From the NCBI RefSeq assembly GCF_025362475.1, contig NZ_JANYGH010000049.1:1-64000 (forward strand): a DNA stretch of 64,000 nt. Reading direction: 5' to 3'. Shown piece by piece: positions 25,582-34,604 of this stretch. Position numbers and translations under genes: made by a program. The DNA is from Mucilaginibacter sp. Its GTDB lineage: Bacteria > Bacteroidota > Bacteroidia > Sphingobacteriales > Sphingobacteriaceae. The notes under the pieces are model-generated. The model saw only the letters and a program-made list of their open reading frames with translations, searched no databases and had not been told where the DNA came from. Each line of letters begins with the position of its first letter. The first letter of the stretch is position 1.

Positions 25582-25747
25582 GTAGCCTCTCCGAGACAAA
25601 ATATCTTATAACCATCTTTTTCTACAAGCAGGTTATCCCTACGGGATATTTTTTCGTCAATTTACAATTTCTTAGCAATTTCAAATGCCCCGGAGAGGCT
25701 ACATATTTGTAGAAAAACGTCAGAAATATTCTTTTGCTCCATAGGAG
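25582..25747. repeat. Composite inverted-repeat element
   Basis: GTAGCCTCTCCG (25582-25593) and CGGAGAGGCTAC (25691-25702) are exact reverse complements. TTTTTCTACAA (25617-25627) and TTGTAGAAAAA (25707-25717) form a second pair, so the two pairs interleave rather than nest. CTCCATAGGAG near 25738-25748 is a further small palindrome. The 860-base gap between the receptor gene and the second GH30 otherwise holds no ORF; its right part carries the GH30 promoter. Confidence 0.6.
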
Positions 25748-26126
25748 CTACCCTAATTTCGGTGCCATTGTAGCACTTCCTGAGGTTATCGCTTTAGTCT
25801 TTTTCCATTGTTTGAGGACACAAACAACAATGAAGATAAATCGATTCTAAGAAAAACAAGCGACCTGACATGGCGTCTTTGCGCGAAACCTCTTAACTTG
25901 ATGGTATCTCAATTATCTTGCTTATAAACACTGCAGTCCTATCGGTCGTGATCATATTTTTTTTCTTTAAAATTAACTGCGACACAAGCGTATCACAAAA
26001 AAGATACATCTCCTAAAAATCCTTTAACAAATCATCTAATGGCATATTTTTCAGTTTTATGCCTGCGTTCCAACCGTATTAAAATATACATAATATACTA
26101 TTAATCAGTTATTTACGAACATTTCT

Positions 26127-26159
26127 ATTGTTATTTACGTTTAAAATAACATAGATTTG
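26127..26159 (+). promoter_or_regulatory. Promoter of the second GH30 gene
   Basis: ATTG at 26127-26130 and TAGATTTG at 26152-26159 are separated by 21 bases, a good fit to the Bacteroidota pattern. The predicted start near 26165 gives a long untranslated leader of about 180 bases before the ATG at 26347. Confidence 0.55.
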
Positions 26160-26346
26160 TTTTACAATTATAAACCAGACATAAGCCTGTCTTCCTGAAA
26201 AACTATTTTGAGCTATGCTATTTTGCCTGCGTTCAAACTACTGTATTTTAAGCATTGGTTAAATCAATAAAGCGATTTAGCAGATGCGTAGCCAGCTTTT
26301 TGCCATGGAATTTTGTGTGCAATCAATTAAACCAAATAATAATTTT

Positions 26347-28224
26347 ATGAAGATCAATTACAAATTCAAGTGGCTGGCAGTCCTCACCCTGCTACCTGCT
26401 GTCCTGTTATTTTCCTGTAAAAAGGATGCTAATACCGGAACGGCAAACGCCCAGACAAAAACCGGAACAGTAGCCCGTGCCGCCAATGAAGTGGTGAATG
26501 CATGGGTAACCACATCCGATCAATCGAAGCTTTTGCAGGCACAAACCAGTTTTAACTTTGCTGCAGACGCGGGCACAAATGCCACAACTGTAACAGTTGA
26601 CGAGAATACCACTTACCAGGGTATTGATGGTTTCGGTTTTACTTTAACAGGCGGTAGCGCCGGTTTACTAAACGGTCTTGGCGGCAACCAGGCCGCTGTT
26701 TTAAATGAACTTTTCGGCACCGCGAACGGGCAGATCGGTATCAGCTATCTACGGATCAGCATTGGCGCGTCAGACTTGAGTTCCAGCGATTTTACTTACA
26801 ACCAGGTGGCAGGCGATGTGAATATGACCAATTTCAGCATCAGCCAGGAAAACCAGGATATGCTGCCCATCCTGAAAAAGATTATCGCCATCAATCCATC
26901 CATTAAAATTATTGCCACCCCCTGGACGGCCCCAACCTGGATGAAGGTTAACACAACAGGCAATAATGGCTATACAGGCGGCAGTTTAAATACAGCTTAT
27001 TATGATGCCTACGCCCGCTATTTTGTAAAATACTTGCAGGCCATGCAGGCACAGGGTATTACTATTGATGCCATTACCCCGCAAAACGAGCCGCTAAACC
27101 CCTATAACAACCCAAGTATGGTGATGCAGGCAACGGAGCAGGCTACTTTTATTAAAAACAATCTTGGTCCGCAAATACGGGCGGCCGGTTTTGCCACCAA
27201 GATCATCGCTTATGATCATAATGCCGATGTGCCCAGCTACGCCACCACTGTTTTAGGCGATGCCGGCGCTAATTCTTATGTTGATGGTTCCGCTTTTCAC
27301 CTGTATGCAGGTGACATCAACGCGTTAACAACTGTTCATAATGCCTACCCCAATAAAAACGTTTATTTCACCGAGCAGTGGGTTGGCGCGCCAAGCAATT
27401 TTGGCGGCGACCTTTCATGGCATGTAAATACCCTCATTATTGGCGGTACCCGTAACTGGAGCCGAAACGTATTGGAGTGGAACCTGGCTGCCGACCCCAA
27501 TAATAACCCGCATACCGCAGGCGGTTGCAGCACTTGCCTGGGTGGTATAACCGTAAGCGGAACTTCTATTACCCGCAATGTTGGTTATTATATTATTGGT
27601 CATGCCGCCCGTTTTGTTAGACCGGGGGCTATGCGTATTTCTTCCAACCTTTCTGGCAGTATCCAAAACGTAGCCTTTAAAAACTCCGATGGCAGCAAGG
27701 TGCTAATCGCGCTTAATAATGGCTCATCTGCAGTTAGTTTTAAAGTTAAATGGGGTACAGAATCATTCACTTATTCTTTAGCAGCCGGTGCCGTGGCAAC
27801 CTTTAAATGGAGTGGTACCCAATCAAGCGGATCGTCATCCGGTGCTCCTATTGGCTCTGTTATTACATTGAAAGGCATCAATAACCAATATGTAAGCAGC
27901 GAAAACGGTACCGTGGCCATGAACTGCAACCGCCCAACCGCTTCTGCATGGGAGCAATTTACTGTGGTTGATGCCGGCGCAGGCAAGATAGCCTTACAAG
28001 GCATGGGCAAATATGTATCATCAGAAAACGGCACACAAGCCATAACCTGTAACCGCGCTACTTATGGCGATTGGGAGAAATTTGACTGGGTGGTTAATGC
28101 CGATGGTAAAATATCATTGAAAGGCAACAACGGCAAGTACATCTCGAGCGAGAACGGCACCCAGGCCATGACCTGTAACCGCGCCACCATATCTGGCTGG
28201 GAAGCTTTCGGGGTAAATCAATAA
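26347..28224 (+). CDS. GH30 beta-glycosidase lipoprotein with C-terminal beta-trefoil
   Basis: A 625-residue lipoprotein. The lipobox is LLFSC and is followed by KKD. The catalytic barrel has the acid/base Glu in TPQNEPLN (Glu248) and the nucleophile in YFTEQW (Glu343). After the side domain and a Ser/Gly linker (TQSSGSSSG) comes a three-fold beta-trefoil of the fascin-like kind. Each lobe has a (Q/K)Y(V/I)SSENGT...CNRAT...W pattern, so it is probably a carbohydrate-binding module; membership of CBM92 is a guess. I chose the ATG at 26347 because it opens the lipoprotein signal; the frame stays open to 26284. Likely substrate: beta-1,6-glucan. Confidence 0.9.
   Translation: MKINYKFKWLAVLTLLPAVLLFSCKKDANTGTANAQTKTGTVARAANEVVNAWVTTSDQSKLLQAQTSFNFAADAGTNATTVTVDENTTYQGIDGFGFTLTGGSAGLLNGLGGNQAAVLNELFGTANGQIGISYLRISIGASDLSSSDFTYNQVAGDVNMTNFSISQENQDMLPILKKIIAINPSIKIIATPWTAPTWMKVNTTGNNGYTGGSLNTAYYDAYARYFVKYLQAMQAQGITIDAITPQNEPLNPYNNPSMVMQATEQATFIKNNLGPQIRAAGFATKIIAYDHNADVPSYATTVLGDAGANSYVDGSAFHLYAGDINALTTVHNAYPNKNVYFTEQWVGAPSNFGGDLSWHVNTLIIGGTRNWSRNVLEWNLAADPNNNPHTAGGCSTCLGGITVSGTSITRNVGYYIIGHAARFVRPGAMRISSNLSGSIQNVAFKNSDGSKVLIALNNGSSAVSFKVKWGTESFTYSLAAGAVATFKWSGTQSSGSSSGAPIGSVITLKGINNQYVSSENGTVAMNCNRPTASAWEQFTVVDAGAGKIALQGMGKYVSSENGTQAITCNRATYGDWEKFDWVVNADGKISLKGNNGKYISSENGTQAMTCNRATISGWEAFGVNQ
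27847..28224 (+). repeat. Beta-trefoil module, copy 1 of a direct repeat
   Basis: This 378-base coding segment and the one at 29325-29702 have the same length and align codon for codon with few differences. Shared runs include CCGCAATGTAACCG-like Asn/Arg codons and the terminal GCCATGACCTG. It is a recent duplication or a shuffled module. Confidence 0.85.
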
Positions 28225-28240
28225 TTAAACTTGTGTAATT

Positions 28241-28415
28241 AAAAAAAATGTCATTTCGATAGAGCAAGAGGGGAAAAGAGCGGTGGGGCGAAAGAGAAAC
28301 TGTTTCTTGAGCGATAGCGAAAAATCTTATGCGATTTTCATACAAACTTTGCAGATGGGTCTTGCAGGGCGCAGAAGATTCCTCCTCGTACCTCGTTCGG
28401 AATGACATTTTTTTT
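28241..28415. repeat. Inverted-repeat element between GH30 and GH16
   Basis: The ends AAAAAAAATGTCATTTCGAT (28241-28260) and the reverse complement of ACATTTTTTTT preceded by TTCGGAATG (28391-28415) are imperfect inverted repeats. The interior includes AAGATTCCTCCTCGTACCTCGTTCGG, a motif type I know from Sphingobacteriaceae intergenic repeats. It fills the gap between the two glycosidase genes, which may otherwise have been one operon. Confidence 0.6.
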
Positions 28416-28481
28416 GGGAAGAGTAGAATTAATCATCAAAAATCGCAATCCACCAATTTTATAATACAAAATACCAACCTT

Positions 28482-29702
28482 ATGAATCAATTCTTAAATT
28501 ATGCAAAAGGAGCCTTTACGGTAATGGCCCTTGCCACTTTGGCCATTGCTTGTAAAAAGGACGCGAACAAGCAAGCACCCGCAACCGCGAACACCCAAAC
28601 CAACCAGGCCACCACGCCGAGGGCGGCAACACTGGTATGGAGCGATGAGTTTAATGGCACCAGTGTAAACACCGCCAACTGGAACCTGGACAACGGCAAC
28701 CCAAACGTGAATAACGAGAAGGAATACTATCAATCAGCCAATGCTATTGTATCGGGTGGTTATTTAACCATTACTGCCCGCAAGCAAACAGTGGGCGGTC
28801 AGCCTTATACATCGGCCAAACTAACTACTGCCGGTAAATTTCAGCCAACTTACGGGCGTATCGAGGCCAGCATTAAGCTGCCTGCAGTACAGGGAACCTG
28901 GCCAGCTTTCTGGATGCTGGGTGCCAATATAGGCACAGCAGGCTGGCCGCAATGTGGCGAAATTGACATTATGGAGCAGGTAAATACCTCGAATACTATT
29001 TTAGGCACGATGCATTGGTATGTTAATGGGCATAGTCAATACGGTGGCAGCACCACTACTACACCAACGGGCTTCCATACCTATGCGGTGGAGTGGGATA
29101 CCAATTCTATCAAATGGTATGTTGATAATACACTTTATGTAACCGGTAATATTGCCAACAACATCAATAATACAGGGGCTTTTCATAATCCATTTTTCAT
29201 CATCCTTAACCTGGCTATAGGTGGCGATCTGCCGGGCAATACCATTAACGATGGTGCTTTGCCTTGCAACATGGTGGTTGATTATGTACGCGTTTATGAT
29301 CTTTCGGGCAGTACAACTTCTCCTCCTATCGGTTCAAACATCACCCTTAAAGGTTTCAATAACCAATATGTAAGCGGCGAAAATGGCACGCAAGCCATGA
29401 ATTGTAACCGCCCTACAGCTTCGGCATGGGAAACATTTACGGTTGTTGATGCCGGTGGCGGCAAAGTTGCCTTGCAAAGTATGGGTAAATATGTATCATC
29501 AGAAAACGGCGTACAGGCTATTACCTGCAACCGCGCCACTATTGGCGACTGGGAAAAGTTTGACTGGGTGCCCACTACCGATGGTAAAGTAACCCTGCGG
29601 GGCAATAATGGCAAATTTATCTCCAGCGAAAATGGCACACAGGCCATGACCTGCACGCGTGCAACCGCTTCGGACTGGGAGTCATTTGGGATAAATCAAT
29701 AG
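28482..29702 (+). CDS. GH16 laminarinase-like lipoprotein with C-terminal beta-trefoil
   Basis: A 406-residue lipoprotein (lipobox LAIAC, then KKD). The GH16 jelly-roll domain begins at LVWSDEFNGTSVNTANW and has the catalytic motif EIDIME (Glu160 nucleophile, Asp162, Glu165 acid/base), in the form found in endo-beta-1,3-glucanases. LNLAIGGDLPG closes the domain. A beta-trefoil almost identical to that of the GH30 enzyme follows. The ATG at 28482 opens the signal peptide; an upstream start at 28329 would read through the repeat element. Together with the GH30s it suggests degradation of mixed beta-1,3/1,6-glucan, as in fungal walls. Confidence 0.92.
   Translation: MNQFLNYAKGAFTVMALATLAIACKKDANKQAPATANTQTNQATTPRAATLVWSDEFNGTSVNTANWNLDNGNPNVNNEKEYYQSANAIVSGGYLTITARKQTVGGQPYTSAKLTTAGKFQPTYGRIEASIKLPAVQGTWPAFWMLGANIGTAGWPQCGEIDIMEQVNTSNTILGTMHWYVNGHSQYGGSTTTTPTGFHTYAVEWDTNSIKWYVDNTLYVTGNIANNINNTGAFHNPFFIILNLAIGGDLPGNTINDGALPCNMVVDYVRVYDLSGSTTSPPIGSNITLKGFNNQYVSGENGTQAMNCNRPTASAWETFTVVDAGGGKVALQSMGKYVSSENGVQAITCNRATIGDWEKFDWVPTTDGKVTLRGNNGKFISSENGTQAMTCTRATASDWESFGINQ
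29325..29702 (+). repeat. Beta-trefoil module, copy 2 of a direct repeat
   Basis: The partner of 27847-28224, of equal length and ending at the stop codon of its host gene in both cases. The distance between copies is 1478 bases, so recombination would delete the GH16 catalytic domain and fuse the trefoil back to GH30. Confidence 0.85.
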
Positions 29703-29715
29703 TTATCAATTATAT

Positions 29716-29751
29716 TTAGCCTGCCTTCAACTACAAGGCAGGCTAATTTTT
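29716..29751 (+). terminator. Terminator after the GH16 gene
   Basis: TTAGCCTGCCTT (29716-29727) pairs perfectly with AAGGCAGGCTAA (29735-29746) and is followed by TTTTT. The next start codon is at 29757, so the hairpin separates the two genes or acts as an attenuator. Confidence 0.85.
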
Positions 29752-29756
29752 ACCCG

Positions 29757-30647
29757 ATGAAGAAACTTATAGTTTTTGTTTCAATACTGATGTGCTGCAT
29801 TAAGCCCCTGCATGCCCAGATGATACAAAAAAAACTACAGGTGGATGTATCAACAGGTTACCAGCAGGAAAACTTTCACTGGTCCATATCCGGCAACATC
29901 AGCGGGCAAAATCCAAATGTTCTTTCTGAACTTAAATGGACAAAAGTTGGAGGACAAAATATTGCGGCATCCGCAAGCTGGAATTTTTCCAAACGATTGG
30001 TTATCTATGCCGATTACTCCCGGCAATTTATATCATCTGGCACGGTAAACGATGCTGACTATAGCGGAGATAACCGCAGCAATCCCACCTATAATGAAAC
30101 CTTTAATGCCAACGGGGGCAACACCAGTTTATGGAATCTGGGGGCTGGCTATATTATTTTTAACTCGGGCCGCTTTAGCCTTACCTCCATTTTAGGCTAC
30201 ACCGAAAGTAAAGAGTCTCTACGCCTGCTTGATCGCGGCAATATGTTTCCCAATCTTAATAGTTCCTATTCGCCGCGTTGGAAAGGTGGCTTCCTTAAAT
30301 TAACACCATTTGTATCTATCATCAAAAGGCTTGAATTTAAAGCTGACATCACCTATCAACAGGTAGGCTACAATAGCAACGGCAACTGGAATTTGATCAC
30401 CAGTTTTCAGCACCCCATTAGCTACCAACACCACGCTAATGGTTACGGCATACAAGCGGGCGGCAAATTGAGTTACCATATCACCAACACCGCTGCTATA
30501 AACCTTGGCGGCGGCTATTTTACATGGCAAACCGGTAACGGCACCGATGTACTTTACCTCAGCACTGGCGAGGTTGATAAAACCCAGCTGAACAGCGTGT
30601 CCCGAAATGGTTTCCAGGTATACGGTGGACTTAGTTTGATGTGGTAG
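29757..30647 (+). CDS. Outer-membrane beta-barrel protein of unknown function
   Basis: A 296-residue protein with a signal peptide (to PLHAQ) and alternating hydrophobic/polar strands with many aromatic residues, ending in a beta-signal-like strand (FQVYGGLSLMW). The segment NPNVLSELKW recalls omptin-like or Protochlamydia-type barrel proteins, but omptin catalytic residues could not be assigned. It lies inside the glucan island directly behind the GH16 terminator. Its role could be a porin or protease-like barrel; I cannot decide. Confidence 0.65.
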   Translation: MKKLIVFVSILMCCIKPLHAQMIQKKLQVDVSTGYQQENFHWSISGNISGQNPNVLSELKWTKVGGQNIAASASWNFSKRLVIYADYSRQFISSGTVNDADYSGDNRSNPTYNETFNANGGNTSLWNLGAGYIIFNSGRFSLTSILGYTESKESLRLLDRGNMFPNLNSSYSPRWKGGFLKLTPFVSIIKRLEFKADITYQQVGYNSNGNWNLITSFQHPISYQHHANGYGIQAGGKLSYHITNTAAINLGGGYFTWQTGNGTDVLYLSTGEVDKTQLNSVSRNGFQVYGGLSLMW

Positions 30648-30769
30648 AGCTAACAAAGCCTGCCTATTTCTCATCACAATTTGTAGGGAATGCATTATTC
30701 TATAAATGTTTTTTTGTTTAGTTTCGGATAGAATAAACCACGCTGTTTTAAACCATAACACCTTTCCTG

Positions 30770-32758
30770 ATGAAGATTAAGTTTTTACTCTCGCTTTGCC
30801 TGTGTTTTCCTGCCTCGGTATTATTAGCACAATCGGCCAAAAACTATCATGTAAAATCACCCGACGGAAAAATTGACCTGGGCATCAACACCGGCACTAC
30901 AATCAGCTGGTGGGTAAAGCATGAGGATGCGGAGGTTATCACACCATCAACCATATCAATGACTTTGGCTGGTGGTGATATATTGGGTAAAAGCACGGTA
31001 GTTAAATCGGCAAAGACTTCATCTGTAAATGAGTATTTTAATACCCCCATCTACAAAAAAGACAAAGTACACGATCAATATAACCAGGTTACCCTCAGTT
31101 TTAAAGGCGATTATAGCGTGGTATTCCGGGCTTATAACGATGGTGTAGCTTACCGCTTTATCACCCAAAAAAAGGGAGATATCACGATAGTTAACGAGGA
31201 AGCCAACTTTAACTTTAAGGATGATGACAAAGCCTACCTGCCCTTTGTAAACGATTTCAGGAACAAAGATAAATGGACCACCTCCTTTGAGGCCCTGTAT
31301 GATAACATCAATATATCCGCAGTAAAGAAAGATACACTTGCCTTTTTACCCATTTTGGTTGATGTTGGCAGCCCCCGCAAAGCTGCAATTTTGGAGGCCG
31401 ACCTGGAAAACTATCCCGGCATGTATTTAACCAGCGATGGCGTAAATAGTAAAAGCCTAAAGGGTGCATTTGCTAAATACCCTACCGTTGAGCAAACCGG
31501 TGGCTACGCCAATATGAATTATGTGGTTAATGGTCGTGCAGATTATATTGCCAAAACTACCGGCAGCCGCAGTTTCCCATGGCGTGTAGTGATTATCAGC
31601 ACCGAAGACAGGCAACTGGCCAATAGCGATATGGTGCAGAAACTGGCGTCACCCTCACGCGTAGCGGATTTATCATGGATTAAGCCGGGCAAAGTAGCCT
31701 GGGACTGGTGGAACGACTGGAACATTACTCATGTAGATTTTAAAGCTGGTATTAATAATCCAACCTATAAATATTATATTGATTTTGCATCAGCCAATAA
31801 AATAGAATATGTGGTGCTGGACGAAGGATGGTCGAACATTGTGGATCTTAACCAGATTTCGCCGGAGATCAACCTGCAGGAACTGTTAGATTACGCTAAA
31901 CAAAAGAATGTTGGCCTTATTTTGTGGACCAGCTGGTATGCCCTTACCCGCCAAACGGATGCAGCCTTTGCCAAATTTTCGCAAATGGGAGTGAAGGGGT
32001 TCAAGATAGATTTTATTGACCGCGACGATCAGAAAATGGTTTCATCACTATATGAAATAGCACAAAAAGCCGCCGACCACCATCTACTGGTTGATTACCA
32101 CGGGATGTACAAACCCAGCGGCATCCAGCGCACATTTCCAAACATCATCAATTTTGAGGGGGTAAAAGGCCTGGAGAACGTAAAATGGGGCGTAACCAAT
32201 CATCCGGGTTATGATGTAAGCATTCCCTTTATCCGCATGCTATCTGGGCCTATGGATTATACGCCCGGCGCTATGAGAAACTCAAGTAAAGCTAATTTCC
32301 GCCCGGTTAATGGCAATCCAATGAGCCAGGGTACACGCTGCCACCAATTGGCTATGTACACCATATTTGAAGCGCCACTGCAAATGCTGGCCGATAACCC
32401 TACCATATACACCAAAGAGCAGGAAAGTACCGATTTTATAACCTCCGTACCCACCACATTTAATGAAACCGTAGCCCTTGATGGTAAAGTTGGCGAATTT
32501 GTAGCTATTGCCCGCCGCAAAGGCACTACATGGTATACAGGAGCCATGAGCAACTGGGATGCGAGGGAACTGAGTATTGACCTCGCGTTTTTAGGTGATG
32601 GCGACTATAAGGCAACCATATTTGAAGATGGCGTTAATGCCGATAAGGATGCTACCGATTATAAACGAACAGTGGTGAACGTTACATCGAAAGATAAATT
32701 ACCGGTTAAGCTGGCACCCGGCGGTGGCTGGGCAGCAAGGTTTGAGAAAGTAAATTAA
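30770..32758 (+). CDS. GH97 family glycosidase, exported
   Basis: A 662-residue protein with a signal peptide (to LLAQ). An N-terminal beta-super-sandwich (YHVKSPDGKIDLGINTG) precedes the catalytic barrel. Signature segments are SWIKPGKVAWDWWNDWN, EYVVLDEGWSN and GVKGFKIDFIDRDDQ. Asp414 in that last segment is at the place of the nucleophile of retaining GH97 alpha-galactosidases, whereas the inverting SusB alpha-glucosidases have no Asp there. A retaining alpha-galactosidase-type activity is thus more likely, though not proven. It ends with the C-terminal sandwich and is transcribed alone, 122 bases after the barrel protein. Confidence 0.9.
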   Translation: MKIKFLLSLCLCFPASVLLAQSAKNYHVKSPDGKIDLGINTGTTISWWVKHEDAEVITPSTISMTLAGGDILGKSTVVKSAKTSSVNEYFNTPIYKKDKVHDQYNQVTLSFKGDYSVVFRAYNDGVAYRFITQKKGDITIVNEEANFNFKDDDKAYLPFVNDFRNKDKWTTSFEALYDNINISAVKKDTLAFLPILVDVGSPRKAAILEADLENYPGMYLTSDGVNSKSLKGAFAKYPTVEQTGGYANMNYVVNGRADYIAKTTGSRSFPWRVVIISTEDRQLANSDMVQKLASPSRVADLSWIKPGKVAWDWWNDWNITHVDFKAGINNPTYKYYIDFASANKIEYVVLDEGWSNIVDLNQISPEINLQELLDYAKQKNVGLILWTSWYALTRQTDAAFAKFSQMGVKGFKIDFIDRDDQKMVSSLYEIAQKAADHHLLVDYHGMYKPSGIQRTFPNIINFEGVKGLENVKWGVTNHPGYDVSIPFIRMLSGPMDYTPGAMRNSSKANFRPVNGNPMSQGTRCHQLAMYTIFEAPLQMLADNPTIYTKEQESTDFITSVPTTFNETVALDGKVGEFVAIARRKGTTWYTGAMSNWDARELSIDLAFLGDGDYKATIFEDGVNADKDATDYKRTVVNVTSKDKLPVKLAPGGGWAARFEKVN

Positions 32759-32882
32759 AATACATAAGTGACTAATATTCAATATGATTAAAACTTAGAT
32801 TAAGCACTTAACGACTATCGTAGCTTAAAAGATGTTTTATAGTTTATAATTAAAGTGCTTATTTTGCGCCAATCTATAAATT

Positions 32883-33464
32883 ATGATTAGGAGAATACAT
32901 CGGCATGTGAGGACTGCCCGTTTCATTGTTTATAAAGAAACGCTTGTTGATTATAAAGAACATCTGTGGACTTTTATAGGTTCGTTTTTAGGAATAGGGA
33001 TCATAGGTTTTTTTAGCAGTTTTTATTTTAGTGCTGCAGATAATTTATTCCTCATTGGTTCATTTGGAGCATCGTCGGTATTAATTTATGGCATTATTAA
33101 TAGTCCGCTGGCGCAACCGCGTAATTTAATTGGCGGGCACGTAATATGCGCGCTTGTTGGTGTTACCATGCATAAGCTCATTCCTCATGAAATATGGCTG
33201 TCATCGGCCCTGGCGGTGTCCGTTTCAATCGTATTAATGCAGATCACCAAAACATTGCATCCTCCCGGCGGGGCTACGGCCTTGATTGCCAATATTGGTT
33301 CGGCTAAAATCCAGGCTTTAGGCTACCTGTATGTATTAAGTCCGGTATTATCTGGCGCGATAGTGTTATTACTTGTTGCCCTGCTTGTTAACAACATGAC
33401 AAGCCATCGCAAATATCCAAATAATAAAAAATGGTATAAGGTATGGCGCAGGTACCAGCGATAG
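32883..33464 (+). CDS. HPP family membrane protein
   Basis: A 193-residue inner-membrane protein with four to five hydrophobic helices. It has the HPP family pattern: SFGASSVLIYGIINSPLAQPRNLIGGH and the name-giving motif LHPPGGATALIA. Some plant and cyanobacterial HPP proteins transport nitrite; the role here is unknown. Its stop is six bases from the convergent Crp/Fnr gene. Confidence 0.85.
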   Translation: MIRRIHRHVRTARFIVYKETLVDYKEHLWTFIGSFLGIGIIGFFSSFYFSAADNLFLIGSFGASSVLIYGIINSPLAQPRNLIGGHVICALVGVTMHKLIPHEIWLSSALAVSVSIVLMQITKTLHPPGGATALIANIGSAKIQALGYLYVLSPVLSGAIVLLLVALLVNNMTSHRKYPNNKKWYKVWRRYQR

Positions 33465-33470
33465 TTGAAA

Positions 33471-34166
33471 CTAAATGCTTGTTTCCTCGGTAAGCTTAAT
33501 CAACATATTTTCGTTTTTTATGAGGATGCTTTTCCCGGCAACTTCTATGATCTTTTCTTCAATCAGATCGTTAATAGTGCGGAATAGTGATTCATACGCG
33601 GCGCCGGTAAAAGCAGCCAGGTCCTGCCTGCTGAGGTCGATATTTAAAAACCCTTCCCCATTTAAACCAAATTTATTTTTCAGAGAGATGAGGGCTTGGG
33701 CAACACGGCCTTTAACAGGCATGTGGGCTAAATTCCGCATTCTCTTTTCTGATTCCTGCAGCTCATTGGCAAAAAATCGCATGAGCTTTATTACAAAGTT
33801 ATTGTTAACGTTCAGGGTAGATTCCAGGAAATTCATACCAATATAGCAGATCATCCCGGCTTCGATAGCTGTTGCCGATACAGGGTAAAAACCAGTATCG
33901 CCCAGCCCAAGATGACCAACTATATCTCCTTTTTGTGCAAAACGTAATATCAGCTCCTTTTCGGCATCCCACTTTTTATGAACCTTTATTTTGCCCTCAT
34001 AAACAAAGTAGATTCCCGTAACAGGGTCGCCTTCCTTAAAGATCACCTCCCCTTTTTTTACCACATGGTTTTCCCTGCGGGCCGCAATAACCGGAATCCA
34101 ATCACTTAAACAATGCATGCATAAAAAGCAGCTTTTTAAATCACAGATGTTTTTACTTTTCGCCAT
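33471..34166 (-). CDS. Crp/Fnr-family regulator with an N-terminal cysteine cluster
   Basis: A 231-residue one-component regulator. A cyclic-nucleotide-binding-type beta-roll (about 28-145) is followed by a dimerization helix and a winged helix with the recognition region LSRQDLAAFTGAAYESLFRTI. Before the beta-roll are four cysteines, C8, C13, C16 and C19 (CDLKSCFLCMHC). They are reminiscent of, but spaced differently from, the FNR 4Fe-4S ligands, so a redox, oxygen or metal-sensing role is plausible. Neighbours are HPP, a small membrane protein and a ClC channel. Confidence 0.88.
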   Translation of the reverse strand: MAKSKNICDLKSCFLCMHCLSDWIPVIAARRENHVVKKGEVIFKEGDPVTGIYFVYEGKIKVHKKWDAEKELILRFAQKGDIVGHLGLGDTGFYPVSATAIEAGMICYIGMNFLESTLNVNNNFVIKLMRFFANELQESEKRMRNLAHMPVKGRVAQALISLKNKFGLNGEGFLNIDLSRQDLAAFTGAAYESLFRTINDLIEEKIIEVAGKSILIKNENMLIKLTEETSI

Positions 34167-34210
34167 TTATGAATGCCTGTTAGCGGGAATTAATTAAGTG
34201 TGCTAAATTA

Positions 34211-34444
34211 TTAAAAGTAACGGCCTTTTGGTTGCTCCCATGTAGCCATGTTAAAAATAGCTCCCAATATCACAATTACCGATCCTGCAAATACCGGCCA
34301 TGGGAACGATTTTATGCCATTGATGTAAATTGTCCACCGGTGCGAATCAACGGCATTAACTGTATTTAAATTGGTAAAGGTTAAAAAACCTATAATAATG
34401 ATAATAACTCCTACAGCCATTAATACAAAACTGAATTTTCTCAT
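34211..34444 (-). CDS. Small two-helix membrane protein
   Basis: A 77-residue protein with two hydrophobic helices (FSFVLMAVGVIIIIIGFLTF and FPWPVFAGSVIVILGAIF) and a polar C-terminus EQPKGRYF. I do not recognise the family with certainty; DUF3185-like small membrane proteins look similar. The frame runs open to 34576, but the ATG at 34444 places the start directly before the first helix. It lies 44 bases upstream of the Crp/Fnr gene on the same strand and could be cotranscribed. Confidence 0.6.
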   Translation of the reverse strand: MRKFSFVLMAVGVIIIIIGFLTFTNLNTVNAVDSHRWTIYINGIKSFPWPVFAGSVIVILGAIFNMATWEQPKGRYF

Positions 34445-34554
34445 GATGCTACCCTCGTCATATTTTTTGATTAATAAAAGCCCAAATCTTGTAATAAAAT
34501 ATTGCACATGCAATATAAAATTGAAAAATAAATTTACAAAACTCATTTTTTCAT

Positions 34555-34562
34555 TACCTTTG
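34555..34562 (+). promoter_or_regulatory. -7 element of the ClC gene
   Basis: TACCTTTG fits TAnnTTTG. No clear -33 element was seen. The predicted transcript starts near 34569, about 36 bases before the ClC start codon. Confidence 0.4.
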
Positions 34563-34604
34563 CAATAAAATAGCAATTAATTACAAAAGCTACTATCATT
34601 CCAG

